Source of the DNA: Ceratothoa steindachneri
Lineage: Eukaryota > Arthropoda > Malacostraca > Isopoda > Cymothoidae
Direction: 5' to 3'
Assembly (NCBI GenBank): GCA_963969495.1
Contig: OZ018329.1
Coordinates: forward strand, 145,137,521-145,201,520
DNA: 64,000 nt
Each line of letters starts with the position of its first letter. The stretch's first letter is position 1. Shown here in pieces: positions 48,935-61,610 of the stretch. The translations under genes were made by a program, and so were the position numbers. The notes below the pieces were generated by a model. It saw nothing but the letters and a program-made list of their open reading frames with translations. It ran no database searches and had not been told where the DNA came from.

Positions 48935-50400
48935 GTTTTTCTTCATATACTTTGGTTCGAAACGATCGTTAGCCATTTCTAGACAAAATTTTTAAACGGG
49001 ACGAGACGTTGTTTTATTGCAATACTTAGGGTAAAAATCATTGGCTTGATCACACACAAACCCACACCTTCCCTTAGACGTCGTATCGAAAAGCACAAAG
49101 CTTTCGATTTGGGGTGATATAAAAGGACTAATTCATTATGACCAATTCAATAATAAACCAACAGTTGATGCAGAGTTCTTTTTTTCAACAATTGCTATGT
49201 TAAAATGAAGCACTTGAACAAAATGGTTCTTCTCTGCTTAGCCAGGATGACGTCCTTCTCTTTCAAGACAATTCATAGTCAAGAATGGCGCGTTTGACCT
49301 CAGCAAAAAGTATTGGGATAAATTTAAAAGTTTTTGCTCATCCTGATTACTTCATTAATTTAATTCATTACACCATCACCTTAATGGTAATGTTTACACT
49401 GATATAAAAGAGTAAAAAAAAAGATATCGAATGATATATTCCATCAAAACTGAATGAATTCTTCAAGAAATATATCCATTGATTATTTAAACGTAGAAGT
49501 ACGAACCGTTAATCTTTAAGCCGTTAAAAATGCAACGGAAGCTAATTGTTATCTTATTAAGATAAAACAATTGAGAAAACCTTTAATATATATATATATA
49601 TAAACTATGTAAATATCTAAATGGCAAAACTATAAAAAAAGACAAAAAGACAACTAATTAAACAAAATATTAATATTAACTTAATACAAATTCTGTGTTT
49701 CATTAAAGTTTTCTGTTTTCTCATTGTTTTGTCCTCAAACATTTTGACAACATTTATCTTTATAGTTTTAGCAGATTTGTCGAGGGTTTACCGCAAAAAA
49801 ACCTTTTTCTGTTTTCTTTAATAATAATAAAATAATGATTAAAGTTATCGCTCTAGCGTTAAATTCCGCCACATTTTAAACGGATTAACAATTAATTACG
49901 CTGACGTCTGGTTAAACGAAAAAAGAACACTGTCAATAATTCACTTGGCCAAAAATTTGAACTTTTGATTGTTACAGACATGTGAATAAGTGTTTTTCTT
50001 ATTAGTTCGAGGGCTCTGCTTCCGAATTTGAATACCAAAATTCTCTAACACGTCTAGATTTTGTGTAATGACGTCCTCCCCTCTCGCTATTTGTTCTGAT
50101 TAATAAATTAAAAATGTTTGGAATTAGTAATTTTTAAATTTTTAAGTAAAAATATTTGAAAAGTGGAGGACCTTCCTTCTTTATCCTGGCTTAGGGCAGA
50201 CAGTGTACATCACTGGAAAAGTTACCCTCCCCTCCCTACCAAGGTATGAAGATTTTATTGTTTTGATTAAGTTTGTTATGCACTTAAAGTTTAAGAAACT
50301 TTGCTGTAGCCTTCTCGTCTTTTCTTTTGTGAGACACAAAGTTTGTTTTTGTTTTGTAAAGACCAGCAATTATCTCCCATCATATTTGGATTAAAATTTC
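48935..50400. other. No recognised gene
   Basis: AT-rich; a short (TA)n tract lies at about 49588-49602. Frames of 62-63 codons on opposite strands at 50181-50394 are mutual shadows without domains. Confidence 0.4.
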
Positions 50401-50404
50401 CTTG

Positions 50405-50895
50405 GTACCTCGTCCCATAACCAAAGTTTTTGATGAAAACTTTCAACATGTTCATCACTAACCGCTCCCAGATTTTCAGGAAAAAAAATCGAGATGAGAA
50501 TGCAGAAAATGCATTTTAATTGACATTCTACATCCCATCTTTTCATAGTCTTCCACCATATTGTTTACTATTTGTCGGTAATTTAGAGATTTAAAACTGC
50601 CGAGAAGGTTTTCAGTGACTTCCACAAAAGATGTCCATGCTTTGCGTTCCTTTTCATTGAGACAAATGTCAAGGAATCATCAGAAACAACTCTGCGAATT
50701 TGTGGTCCAGTGAAAACTTCAGCTTCTATTTTTGCATCAGTTAATCAACGTTTGAATTTGTTTTTCAAATATTGGAAGCCTTCGCTTCTTTGATCCCTAC
50801 CCTTTATAAATTTTTTCATTAGCCCTAATTTAATGTGAAAAGGTGGAAGATGAACTTTTTAGGATGTACTAAAGCATCATGCATAACATTATATG
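50405..50895 (-). pseudogene. Conserved mobile-element protein ('SDEHGERFHQ' family), copy A
   Basis: The minus strand reads ALVHPKK near 50880, then HIKLGLMKKFIKGRDQRSEG, FQYLKNKFKR, DAKIEAEVFTGPQIRR (50800-50690), a degraded middle, and MVEDYEKMGCRMSIKMHFLH with SHLDFF (50570-50490). After a one-base shift it reads ENLGAVSDEHVESFHQ near 50440. I recognise this as a family widespread and multicopy in arthropod and other invertebrate genomes, generally annotated as uncharacterised and probably carried by a mobile element. Its reaction is not established to my knowledge. This copy has stops and shifts and covers roughly the C-terminal third to half. A second, more decayed copy lies at 61085-61610 on the plus strand. 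Confidence 0.65.
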
Positions 50896-51239
50896 GAGGT
50901 GGTATATAGCACACACATCATACACTAGTCATAGTAAATTGTTCAACTATTGTCCATAAAGTCGACAAAAGGAACACCAAAAATACATTTGAAATTCAGG
51001 TCTCCTAATTCCAACTAGAATAGCCTTCCTCCCTAACGTTTCGCTTTCACACATTTTCATCTATCTCCAAACAAATTAACTCTTTAATGTACAGTCTACA
51101 CAGATTTTAACTTAACCTAACCTAGTCTAAGTTAGAAAGGGTGTGGGTTGACTTCCATGCTGTCACACTCCTAGTTGGGAAGCCGGCGGTTTGTCAGAGA
51201 CTCCGAATGTCATCAGGTCCGGCCTGGTTGCAAGGTAGT

Positions 51240-51480
51240 GCTCAATGAGGGGTATTAAGGGCCATGCTAGGTTTGAACATTGTTCTATAATCAGTAACTA
51301 CTCACAGGACGCGTTAAGTGCCATTAAATCATTGCAATCTCTACATACCCTATTTCTCAGTGTCCTTGGCGTCATGTCTGCTGCGAGTTGGAATAATGTC
51401 GATGTTGTTTTCTGCTGGGCTCATGGACATGTAGTGATTGCTGGACATTATTGATGTGGCTAGGTTGTTTACAGAAAAGG
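51240..51480 (+). pseudogene. Possible LINE RNase H fragment
   Basis: The plus-strand frame reads SQDALSAIKSLQS and, further on, WNNVDVVFCWAHGHVVIAGH. This resembles the RNase H domain encoded by I- and R1-like LINEs (S..AL.AI ... V.F.WVPGHVGI.GNE). The two blocks are at the expected distance. The frame has no methionine-led reading that makes biological sense and stops right after the second block. No reverse transcriptase was recognised upstream, so this is an isolated fragment. 51100-51240 upstream is GC-richer and may belong to it. Confidence 0.45.
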
Positions 51481-51484
51481 TGAA

Positions 51485-54400
51485 ACCAGACCAGCGTTTT
51501 GCTCTTCCTAACATTCTCTATATGGTATGGTTTAGGCCAGCCCTTCGAACTGCATGGCAAAGGAGATAGGAAGAGACTAAATGAACTTACAATATGCGTG
51601 TCGTTGCCCTCTGAATTTTCCTCTAACTAACCCCGAAATCATCGATGATATGAACTTATTTTCTTTCGTCTTCGAATCCGAGGGCCATCTAATATAAAGC
51701 TTAACTGACCCCTTTTGCGAAAATTATTTGGTACCCAACAGGATCCACCACATAGAAGTTGAATAACAAAAATAGTGCAAATGCAACTTTCTTTTTTACG
51801 ATAATTTTATCCAATATATTTTTATCTTCTGAATAAGTGATGAAGACTTCCAAAGATCAGACGCTACAAAACGCAAAGAGTGAGTGCTGAAGTTGTTTTA
51901 GTAGTACTGTTTGAAGACCACCGATTTTCACACTCTCGATCAGATCTCAATGTGCAGCTACAATTCGATTTAACGTGAAATCTTTAAAAGGCTAACAAGA
52001 AAGCATAAAACAACCCTCGTTCCATGAATTGGATATCGATTTAACTAACCTCCCCTCCTAATATACTGAAGCGGATGGATCAAGTGTAGTACTCCTGAAA
52101 TATGAATATGTCCGGAAACTTTGGTTAGTTTTGTTGAGTTTTCCTAACCACACTAAGGTAATAAAGATAAATAATCATCTCTCTTCTTATAGTCCTCTTC
52201 CTTTCACGATTCACATCAATCACAATATATTATTTTCATTGAATGAGACTCATATCACCTTTGATTTACGTTTATGCCACTTCTCTTATAACTTGCGAAA
52301 TTTCGCGTTGGACGCTTGGCTCTTTATTTTCGCCTTTGAGAGAAATAAAGAGAAAGGCTTCGCTGTGTATTACTTGACGCTTCCTCACAAGATATTGACA
52401 TCTTCAGAGAAACAAAGGGATAACAATTTTTTAAAGTTGAAATGTGTAAAGAGGGACAAAGAAAGTAGATAAAGACGGGGAAGATCATAACGGAAAAGAT
52501 TTATAGTGTTACTGGAAAATACCAGGATAGAAGTGATTGTATCAACTAAAGATATAAAGTATCACTATAAGGAAATATTGGTATTATATTGAATTTGTAC
52601 TTTCATGTGTACCGACTAAACTGTGTTCATAGATGTGAACGTGCACGGATTTACACTACAACATTCACACCTGTACAAAATAAAGTTTGGTTATCAATTC
52701 CTAAGTTATAAATATTAGGTTAAATAATTTAATTAATAAAATTATTTCAAATTCAAGGCATGTTTTATCGTACGATTTGTTAGTAGCGTTAAGTTTTAGC
52801 GTCGAAGTAGGTGGTTGTGAATTGGCCTTGGTTTAAAACGGTGCTAGTAAGCGAAGGCTTTGAGGCTGTTGTGATATAACGAACACTTGAAGACCTCCAA
52901 AATATTCTTCATAACTTCAACGAATAGAGGCGACTCTTTGAGTATTTTCTGTCAGCTCAGGTTCGGTGAAAAAGGGTATTTTTATCTTTTAATTTCATAA
53001 AAAATGTCAATAGTCTTTGACGAAAAGTTCAAATAAGTTGAAAGCTTTATGGTTATTTTTATCAAAATAAATAATATAGATTATAATTCAATGCAAAAAA
53101 GATGTTTGGCAAATTAGAAGCTAAATGAAAGAAAGAGAGTATTATTATTGTTAAAATATTGAGATTGATGATATGCGGAAGCACACATTTTCAAATTTCA
53201 CCTCTTTCACTTTCCTGCATTATTCTTCACTTTTTATTTTCTATGTACACCTTTTTGTCTCCTTTACCAACCTTGTTTTCCTGGCATTATAGCCGGTATC
53301 TCGTCGTCGTTATTCCTAAATTTAAGCCTAGTTTATGGATCTTGCTAATACTATTCTTTCTCAGCTTGGTCCTTATGTTTCCTTTACTGAGTACCGGTTT
53401 TTGCTTGAGCTAATAAATGAAGCTAAGTCCTTATATCTCCGAAAAAACCCTCCAATTTTTGTTATCATTCATCTCAAAAATTCATCTCTGTCAATTGAAT
53501 TGAAGAAAAACAATGTATTTCCGACATTGGTCCATGAGACAAATTGGAGCAATTCCACAATTCTGAAACTAATTTTCCAGATTACGGAGTTCCTCATTCC
53601 AATTTCTTCTAACAAAAATTGAATTTAAACAAATGTGTTCGTCACGCCGAGGAAATATTCCGTGGCTTGAGGTAATGAGAACATAGAAAGAAGGGAAGTA
53701 GGAATAAAGAGGGTGATAATTATCTTTCAATGTAAACAGGGTGCTTTGAGGAAAAGAAATGCCTAAGTGAATTAGGCTGATGTGGATATGTGTGCATGTG
53801 CATTCTTTTACACACACTCCAAGCAGGTTTTGACAGTCACTTGGTGACTACAATGTTAAGAAATCAGTGAAGATCCAGAACAGTTCAGAGAATCTTGGGA
53901 GAAAATAAAAGATTGAGAATATGGTGACGTAGAGAAGAGCATTATTTTGCTCCTAAGGAAACCATATTTTTGGCGCTGTAGGAATGGATGAAGGACGTTA
54001 AATAGGAAGCATTAAATATCCAAAAGGAGATCTGCGGAAGAGAATAATACTAAGGCACAAAAAATAAGGCAATATTATGCAAGATAGTGAGTGTGTAAAT
54101 GTTATTCAGTTAGGAAGTGAATCGACATATATGTTCTCCCAGGTGGAGTTTATTGACTATTATTGCAATTTTAACTGATTCAGTGCCCGAAACCCGTTGG
54201 CCTATAAAGTGAGCAACTAAAGGCCTATTTTAAGACAACAAAAAGAATGTTGAAGATGCCAATATTGTCGCAAATGGAGACAAATTTTTACGCCTATTTG
54301 GCCTTAAAAAATTGCTTAATTGTCACAGAACCTTAGAGGTGCGAAGCTCCAAATTGTTTGTGACAGAGTGGACATGGTAGAGGGAAAACATTGGCTTGTT

Positions 54401-55823
54401 TGAGAACAGAAAATTTCCAAAGAGCTCTGCATATTTTTCTCTAGGGCTAAAAACGTCGGAATGAATTGAGCTTCGTCCATTTTTCCTTATTTCACGTAGG
54501 TAATCTGGTTTTTATGAGTCCATTCGACTTAATCATCTGGCTTATCAATTCCGTTTCCCTGCAAAAGCTCATTTTGTCGGATTTTAAATATTTAAATATT
54601 TTGAATAAAAAGAAGGGCGGTCCGGGAATTGCATGTTATGTAATATTGTGAAAGAAGCCATATTTAGTATTACAGTAGTTAAATAATATAGACAAAAACT
54701 TCTTGACTTACCCTCCTTTATCCAGATCTGATTTCATGTATCCTCTCATTGTTTGAAGGCTTAAAAATTAGAATCGTAAATGTAGTTAAGTATCGAAAGA
54801 CAAAGCAGAATTTTTTTTCTGGGGGGACGATGTGACTTTAGGATTTTCTTAACCTTGTCGTGTTTCGGAGGCACAAGAGCAGGACACAATGCACTTTAAT
54901 ATTAGCTATGAGGCAAATTAAAGCATGTCATTAGACATAGTGTGCAATAAGTACGCTTTTTTGTTAGGTGACTTGTAGCAATTCGTGGTATCTGGTTGCA
55001 CTTGTTGAATGTCCCGTTCTAGGGACATCTATTTCAGGGGACATGTCCCGTTGTGAGGATCGCTACCGCTTGTCACTTGTACTCGGGACGAGCTCCAGCA
55101 AGCAGACTTGTGGATTATCTGACTGGTATTACTTTACCTACTTCACATTTTCCAACAAAGCTATTAATCCCCCACACTGTTACTGGTAAGGTTACTAGTC
55201 TGGTATAATGAACTCCAGCAGGTGGCCACGTTAGGGGGCCACAAAGGGGGTGGCGATTATCGATCACGCATCCGAACTCAACTCTGGAATGCTGGTAGGG
55301 TTATGCTTATTCTGGTATGGTGGTTGAGGATTGTGCAGAATTTATGGTGAATACACTCACCACTTACGCAACTGCTACTTCCGCATGAAGGACCCTTCCA
55401 AACCTCGAAGTGGCAAAAATGCAACTGCTATTTTCTTATCCGGATCAACAACAGAGTATTGCACTAGTACTACACATTGCTGCTCCTACTGTACCTAGCT
55501 TACAAGAAAGTAATAAGCCAACCTCAGAAGAAATTAAAAATTCAGCGACAGAAAAGATCAAAAGGATGTGCATTGATTGGGATGTTGAGACGAATCCAAA
55601 CTATCCAAAACAAATTACCTCAATGACCTTGTCAGAGTCTTGGGCTTGTCACTTTCAATTTCCAAATTGAAAGAGTAGAATTTGCTGGATATAAATGTGC
55701 AAGTGACAAACCAAAGGAAATGCCTTAAACATTACTGAAAATTCTAACTAATCAATAATGCTATGCTACTACAATGAAGTATCTGGTCTCTTTGATGCAA
55801 TTAGAAATATAAGTAATCCAGAG
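51485..55823. other. No recognised gene
   Basis: Several open frames occur but none is recognised: 113 codons at 52131-52472, 95 at 53335-53622 (MDLANTILSQLGPYVSF..., protein-like but unassigned), and 86 at 55410-55670. 54960-55400 is GC-richer without a domain. No element ends were identified. Confidence 0.35.
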
Positions 55824-56368
55824 GAGTGCAGGCCTTTATTTTATTTTATTTTATTTATTTATTCCATATTAATCCAATGTACAGTATAAACATATTACAT
55901 TTTAAATCTTAATGATAAGTTACAATAAGTATTTATACATACTCGTATATATGTATATACATACAAAGATTAGTTATGGGCACAAAATAATTCAGTGACT
56001 TTTAGGGCAGAAACTTAAAACTTTAGACTAAGCATAAAATTATCAAGAATAAAATCCCTTCATGTTTACGAACAGAGAACGCCTTTGTTATAAAATATAA
56101 ACAACTTAGTATACATTTGAGAACCTAACCATTGTAAAGATTGCAAATAACGAATAATTATATTATTTAAATTTTGAGATAAATTAAAAAACTATTTTAT
56201 TTCCAGCGATTATTTCAAAAGATCTGTAGTTAACATAGTCAACAGTCTTATATAAATAATAACATATTTATAATGTATAAATCAAAGTAATAGTACACAG
56301 TATAATAGTGTACGGTAACAAATAAATACACAATAACAAAAAGTAAATAGAAATTTAGTAAGCCGAAA

Positions 56369-59323
56369 TTATATTGTATATTGTTTTTTGAATTGAGCTA
56401 AATTGGTTTGGGATTTGATATTGTCGTCCAAGCCATTTCATATTTTGATAGATTTGTACAGAAAGCTACATTGTGATTTTGATTTTGAATACGAGGGTGA
56501 AATAAATTTTGTTCTATTGCGGATTTGGTGATTATCGGTATTATCAGCTGTTTGTAACATATTAAATATATAATTATTATAGGAACACTTTATTGTTTTG
56601 TAAAGTAATAAGGATGTTTGAAAAACAAAGAGATCATTTAATTTTAGAATTCTGGATTCTTTAAAATATCGATTAGTGTGCTCCTTGTAATCAAGTTGAT
56701 GGATGGCTCGAATTGCTTTTTTCTGTAATATGACTAATTTATTGAGATAATTTTCATATTTTCCCTACCAACTCTCTATGCGATATGTCAAGTAAGGTTG
56801 CACCATTTTCATATATAAAGAGTGGAGAATAGATTTAGGAAGAAACTTATTTAATTTATATAATATTCCAATCGATTTTGATAGTTTTGTTGAGATATGT
56901 GTAATATGTTGTTTAAAACTCAGATTTTTGTCAATAAAAATGCCTAGGAATTTGATATGAGTAGTTTCATAGATTATTCCGTCGCCCATTTTAATATGGG
57001 GCAATTTAATAGATCTTTTGTAAGAGAAAAGAATATATTTGGTTTTATCTACATTTATTGATAGTTTATTAACATTAAGCCACATGAAGACATTTTCAAG
57101 TTCTTTATTTATTGTAGATGCAATGTTGCTCGGTTTGTCATATGGTAAGGGAGTTGATAAGGCACTATCATCCGTGAATAATATAAATTTCAACAAAGAA
57201 GATGATTTAACAATATCATTAATATAGATTAAAAATAACAGGGGCCCTAGCACGGAGCCTTGTGGGACTCCAGTTGTAAAATTAAGGTGGAATGAGTCAT
57301 GACCATTGACGGAGACAAATTTCTTTCTTTCAGTTAAATATGATTTGAACCAATTTTGCCAATTGCCTCTAATTCCGTACATAGCTAATTTTGACAGTAG
57401 AATATTATGGTTGAGACAAACGAAATCTTTTTAAAATCGAGAAAAATTGAGAATACAATGTGGCCCTTTTCAATGTTATCATATAAATATTGAAGGTGGT
57501 AAGTTATCGCGTGAATCGTTGATTTCTGACGTCTAAATCCATATTGGTGTTTATACAACAGTGAATTAGATTCCAGAAATTTAAAAAGTTTATTGAATGC
57601 TATTTTTTCAAATATTTTACTGAACATTGTAAGACATGAAATAGGGCGGTAATTGCTGACGTTTATGAGGTCTCCGGCCTTTGGTAACGGTGTTACCCGA
57701 GCAACTTTCAATACACTTGGGAATATACCCTGCGTAAATGATTTATTAATTATTGGTGCTGAAATTGGAGCAACTATATCAGAGATGTATTTTAAAATTT
57801 TAGTGGAGATTGAATTAATTCCCTGATTTTTTATTTTTTAGTGAACTAATGAGTTTTTTTTTATATCGGCTACGCTTACAGGAAAAAAGAACAAGGAATT
57901 TGGTACATTAATCTCATTAAAATACGAAAGAAAAGATTTATCGAATATTTTGCAGGAGTCTGAAATTTTTTTATCTACGTTGACAAAAAATTTATTGAAT
58001 TCATTCGCTTTTTCCTTATTGTCATCAACTGGTTTACCGTCAATGATAATTTGTTTAATTTGGTTTGTTCCTTTAGTAATTTCAGGTTTTATCACAGAAT
58101 TGATTAATTTCTAAGTTTGTTTTATATTTTTTTTCGTTTGATTAAATCGTTCATGGCAATAATTTTTCTTGGCTATTTTAATTTGGTTAGTAACTTGATT
58201 CCGAAAAATTTTTATATATGTGTTCTGGAATTTGATTAAGCTTATAAAGAGAAAAGTATTTTTGAGGTTTTTTGATGTTATTTCTAATTGCGTTTGTTAT
58301 CCAAGGTTTTGTTTTGTGTTTATATGATATAGTTTTAGATTTCAGAGGACAATTAAGTGTAAAAACATCGTCTAGCCTTGAAATTAACTCTTCGGTAGCA
58401 GAATCGATGTCATTTATATGGGAAATTTCATATAGATTCTGATTTAGAACATAGTTATAGAAGTTTGATAAGGTATTTTCGTTAATTATGCGGTAGGTTA
58501 TTGTACGATTTTGATGAATATTGTTCGAGTTGAAAAAAGACTTTTGGATCATGAATATAGGAAGATGGTCCGATATGTCACAAAGGAGAATACCGGAAGA
58601 GTAATTTTCGGGGTGAACTCTGAAAATATTGTCAATTAGTGTTGCTGAGTTTTCGGTTATTCTTGTCGGTTTTGTTATAATTGGAAGTAAGGAATGAGAA
58701 TAAAAAGTATTGAGGAAGGACTGAATTGATGCGTGGTTTTCAAAGTTTAATAGATCGAAGTTAAAATCCCTGTAATTATTATGTCGTAATAGTTTGTAAC
58801 ATTGAAGTAATTGATTAATTCAGTAATCTGATCTATAAACATCTTTGGGTCACCAGAAGGAGGTATCTATACGGTTCCAATGATTATTGTTTTACCATTT
58901 GATTTTACTTCGATAAATAAAGTTTCAATTTAGTTATGGGAAATTCTAATTTCGTCAAATTTTTTAGTATTGAGTCTTTCAGATATATACACGCTTATAC
59001 CTTCCCCTATCTTGTTTACGTCGCGTAGTGAATGAAAAGAGCTATAGTTTGGGACACTGATAAGGTGTTTATTATTATTTTTTAGCCAGCTCTCGGTGAA
59101 TGCCAAAACGGAAAATTTATAATTCATCAATGTTTGCGTGCAAAGATCGAATGTTAAGATTTAAAATGGACAGGTCTGTTTTTTCAAATGAAAATGTAGT
59201 GTTAAATTTATCACAATCGTAGTATTGGTTTCTTACGTTATTTTCTTTAAAATTTGGATATAATTCATCAAAATGGTTTATCTCTGGATCGATATTATTG
59301 AAGTGATCGAGTTGTTTAAACAT
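56369..59323 (-). pseudogene. LINE ORF2: endonuclease and reverse transcriptase
   Basis: The product would nick target DNA and copy the element RNA there. Minus-strand order: leader MFKQLDHFNN; NLNIRSLHANIDEL (59170), then a short deletion; endonuclease blocks FSVLAFTESWL (59095), IITG followed in another frame by FDLLNFENHASI (58750), TRITENSATLIDNIF (58650) and CDISDHLPIFM (58570). Reverse transcriptase blocks follow: VARVTPLPKAGD and NYRPISCLTMFSKIFEK (57700-57610), QYGFRRQKST, FSIFLDFKK with four or so bases lost afterwards (57430), FTTGVPQGSVLGPLLFLIYI (57285-57225) and FTDDSAL, where the usual Ala before DD is Thr. The C-terminal part runs via LNVNKLSINVDKTKYILF to LYKSIKI and NGLDDNIKS (56420), with a stop in place of Trp. 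A TAG lies near 56763. Confidence 0.85.
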
Positions 59324-59547
59324 AAAGGTAGTTGTATTGGAATTTAAAAACTAAAGGTTACAAATTGAAATTTCGTATAAAATATATATAAACAGTTAAA
59401 ATACTATTTTTATGATAACTTTAATAAGAGGAAAAGGAATAAAGTATGTAATACAATTGAAATAAAAGTAAGTGAGTGATAGGTCAAAACATGGTTTGTT
59501 TGTTTTTGTTTTTTTCATCTAAAACAGTAATATCGCCGAAGGTATTA

Positions 59548-60347
59548 TTACTGATCGTTCCAGAGATTCTCACCATTAAAGTCTGCAAGCGTCGAATTGA
59601 GGTGTTCCGACAGAAATTTTTGGAGGGCAGCTCGGGTATTGATAACTATACGTAGGTCACGGCGACCAGAGGGTGATGGCAGGAAGACGTTGATGAATCC
59701 ATCTCTGGTAGTACAGCCGGCGATCTTTGTGGAGAATTTCTTTTTAGCTTGGCAGAGGACAAAAAAGATTTTGTTGTGATTTGGAGTCAGTTGTTCGTTT
59801 ACATAGAATGAAGGTTTGAATTCTTTGCATGCTGAGAAGATGTCACGCTTCAGATCACTTCTGCGCCACTTCACAATTATGTTTCTTTTGTCGGGACCTT
59901 GTACTTTAGGCTTGGGACCTAGACGATGAGCAACAGAGATGTCAGCTTCTTGCATTTGTATGTGGCAGTTATCTTTAATAAGTTTGCAGATGATATTGCT
60001 GCAGTTTTCATTATTTGTAGCTTCAGGTATATTGCCGGAGAATATAATCGTATCTCGTTTTTCCTAAGCGTCGGAAGATTCAACCTTTTCTTCTAATTTT
60101 TCGATTTTGATCTCATTTGTTTGTTAGATTTTTCGAGAGAGATGATTTTGTGTTCTTGTTTGGCAAAAGATGATTTAAAAAACTTAAAGAGAACGTTCAT
60201 AATGTCTTTGGCATCACCTGATAGCGTAGATGAGGAAATATGGGTCTGCAGTTCATTAAAATTAACTGGTTCGTTTAATTCGGTTTTTCCTTTTGTAATT
60301 GGAGTATTTTTTTCTCTGTCTGCCTTCCTGAGAGTAGGAGAAGCCAT
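59548..60347 (-). pseudogene. LINE ORF1: coiled-coil and RNA-binding-like protein
   Basis: ORF1 proteins of such LINEs bind the element RNA. The ATG at 60347 opens MASPTLRKADREKN. A helical, coiled-coil-like region rich in Lys/Glu follows (FAKQEHKIISLEKSNKQ), then after a one-base shift near 60108 NEIKIEKLEEKVESSDA and a TAG at 60065-60067. Reading continues as DTIIFSGNIPEATNNEN and DISVAHRLGPKPKVQGPDKR, a typical RRM-like core (NIIVKWRRSDLKRDIF), the FYVNEQLTPNHNKIFF block, and the end TRDGFINVFLPS ... LRIVINTRAALQKFL before the stop at 59548. About 265 codons long with just one shift and one stop. The start is the first ATG after the 5' leader. Confidence 0.75.
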
Positions 60348-60698
60348 TTTTTCTAAGGATGAATGGAAAAATGTGACAACAGTGCTTATGTGCTATGGGT
60401 GTTTGTTTAATTACTGGGAGAGACAATAATGATTAATTGTTACAAATTTTTACTTTGAAGGTTGTTAGGTTTTGATTGATGAGTTATTGTTTTAATTTAT
60501 TAATTCAAAGAGTAAAGAGATTAGTTAAGCAAGATGGATGTGGCATCGCTGCACTTCTAATCACTTACTTGAGTTTAGGCCTAATAGCTTTCAAAACAGA
60601 ATCAGTGGGAACATGGGAATTTTCGACGTAATGCGGTAATATCACTTTATATGTCTAAATAAATTAAATTACATACGTCGATTTATAATTTTTAGTAT

Positions 60699-60969
60699 TC
60701 AAGGCAGTTTAAAAATACTAGTATTCACTTGTATTCGATAAATAAGCAATATCACTGTTTGTTGATGAAAACAAAGATTGATAAAGGGGACCGGGCAGCA
60801 CACCTTCACTCTATGACAGTTCCCCAAGAAGCAGTAAAGGTCTACTTCTCCATAATTGGAATAAGCATACATCCCTTCTCTTGGGTCATTGAGTATATTT
60901 GAAGAAGAACTACAAATTGTAGCATTTTTATACATTCTAGGGAGGTTTTGACAAATTTCCATGTGATCT
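60699..60969 (-). CDS. Possible cysteine-rich exon of a secreted protein
   Basis: On the minus strand an acceptor-like ACTGTCTTAAAAACAG precedes 60969. The open frame reads DHMEICQNLPRMYKNATICS, then SSSNILNDPREGMYAYSN and a cluster DLYCFLGNCHRVKVCCPVPF, with six cysteines in all to that point and one potential N-glycosylation site (NAT). The CCP ending is reminiscent of small disulphide-rich extracellular modules, but I cannot name one. After about 60785 the frame loses its cysteine pattern and may be intron. About 1.1 kb upstream on the same strand is a signal-peptide-like exon (62109-62183). Phases of the two do not join directly, so a further exon would be needed. A chance frame remains possible. 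Confidence 0.4.
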
Positions 60970-61084
60970 CTGTTTTTAAGACAGTATAGATACAACAGTA
61001 AATTAACACACGAAGCACTGGCTACAAAAGACGGACTCCTTTGTTAGAGGGCATAATATCAATCATTAACAAATGCTAGACCCT

Positions 61085-61610
61085 CCCTCTAGGGTTATTA
61101 AGCAGTGTTTAAAGCTTTTAACAAAGAGTCTTCAGCCTTCAAGTACCTTCAAAATTTATTTCCCAAACTCTCTGAGTCAAAGAAGAAAGCTGGTTTCTTT
61201 GTTGAACCACAAACAAGGAAAATCATAGGTTTTTCGGAATATTATGAAAAGCTTACTATATAAGAAAAATAAGCCTTAAAGAATTATTTTTCAGCGTGTC
61301 ATTTTTTTCAAACAAAAGACTGACAATTATGTGGAACTGGTTGAAAGCTTAGTAATAAATAATGGCTAAATGTGTTTCAGGATGTCCCCGAAGCTGAACA
61401 TCCTTTTACCCATCTTGAAATGTTCAAGTAGAATATGGTAGTATACTCAGAGAAACAAGGGGAGCACTTCTATCAAGATATATTGAATTTTGAACATAGA
61501 TAGAAAGGAGTACATAATGAAAACATGATGGAAGAGTACATTTTGAGGGTTGTACGGGAAAGATATGTAAATTACAAACGGAAATTACGGAAAACTTCAC
61601 TTCTAACTTT
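61085..61610 (+). pseudogene. Conserved mobile-element protein ('SDEHGERFHQ' family), copy B
   Basis: This is the same family as 50405-50895, more worn and on the other strand. In plus-strand order: AFKYLQNLFPKLSESKKKAG and FFVEPQTRKIIGF (61140-61240), NYVELVESLVINN near 61325, FRMSPKLNILLPILKCS near 61380, and after a one-base shift VYSEKQGEHFYQDILNFEHR near 61440-61500, then ENMMEEYILRVVRERYVNY near 61520. Stops and at least two shifts are present. It lies within the presumed intron between the two candidate exons of the minus-strand secreted-protein gene. No terminal repeats were found around it. Confidence 0.65.

Larger units (their letters stand above)
55836..60570 (-). mobile_element. 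Nearly full-length two-ORF LINE (CR1/L2-like)
   Basis: The minus strand has, in order: a 5' leader of about 220 bp, ORF1 (60347-59548), ORF2 (59323-56369), a 3' UTR of about 500 bp, and a simple-repeat tail of AATAAATAAAATAAAATAAA type at the 55836-55860 end. Flanks GAGTGCAGGCCT (55824-55835) and GAGTTTAGGCCT (60571-60582) match at 10 of 12 bases and are a plausible target duplication, which would mean a complete 4.7-kb insertion. Damage is modest (a few stops, shifts and short deletions), so it is younger than the other LINE remnants in the window. The tail type and the endonuclease wording fit the L2/CR1 side of the Jockey superfamily; the exact clade would need a tree. Confidence 0.8.
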
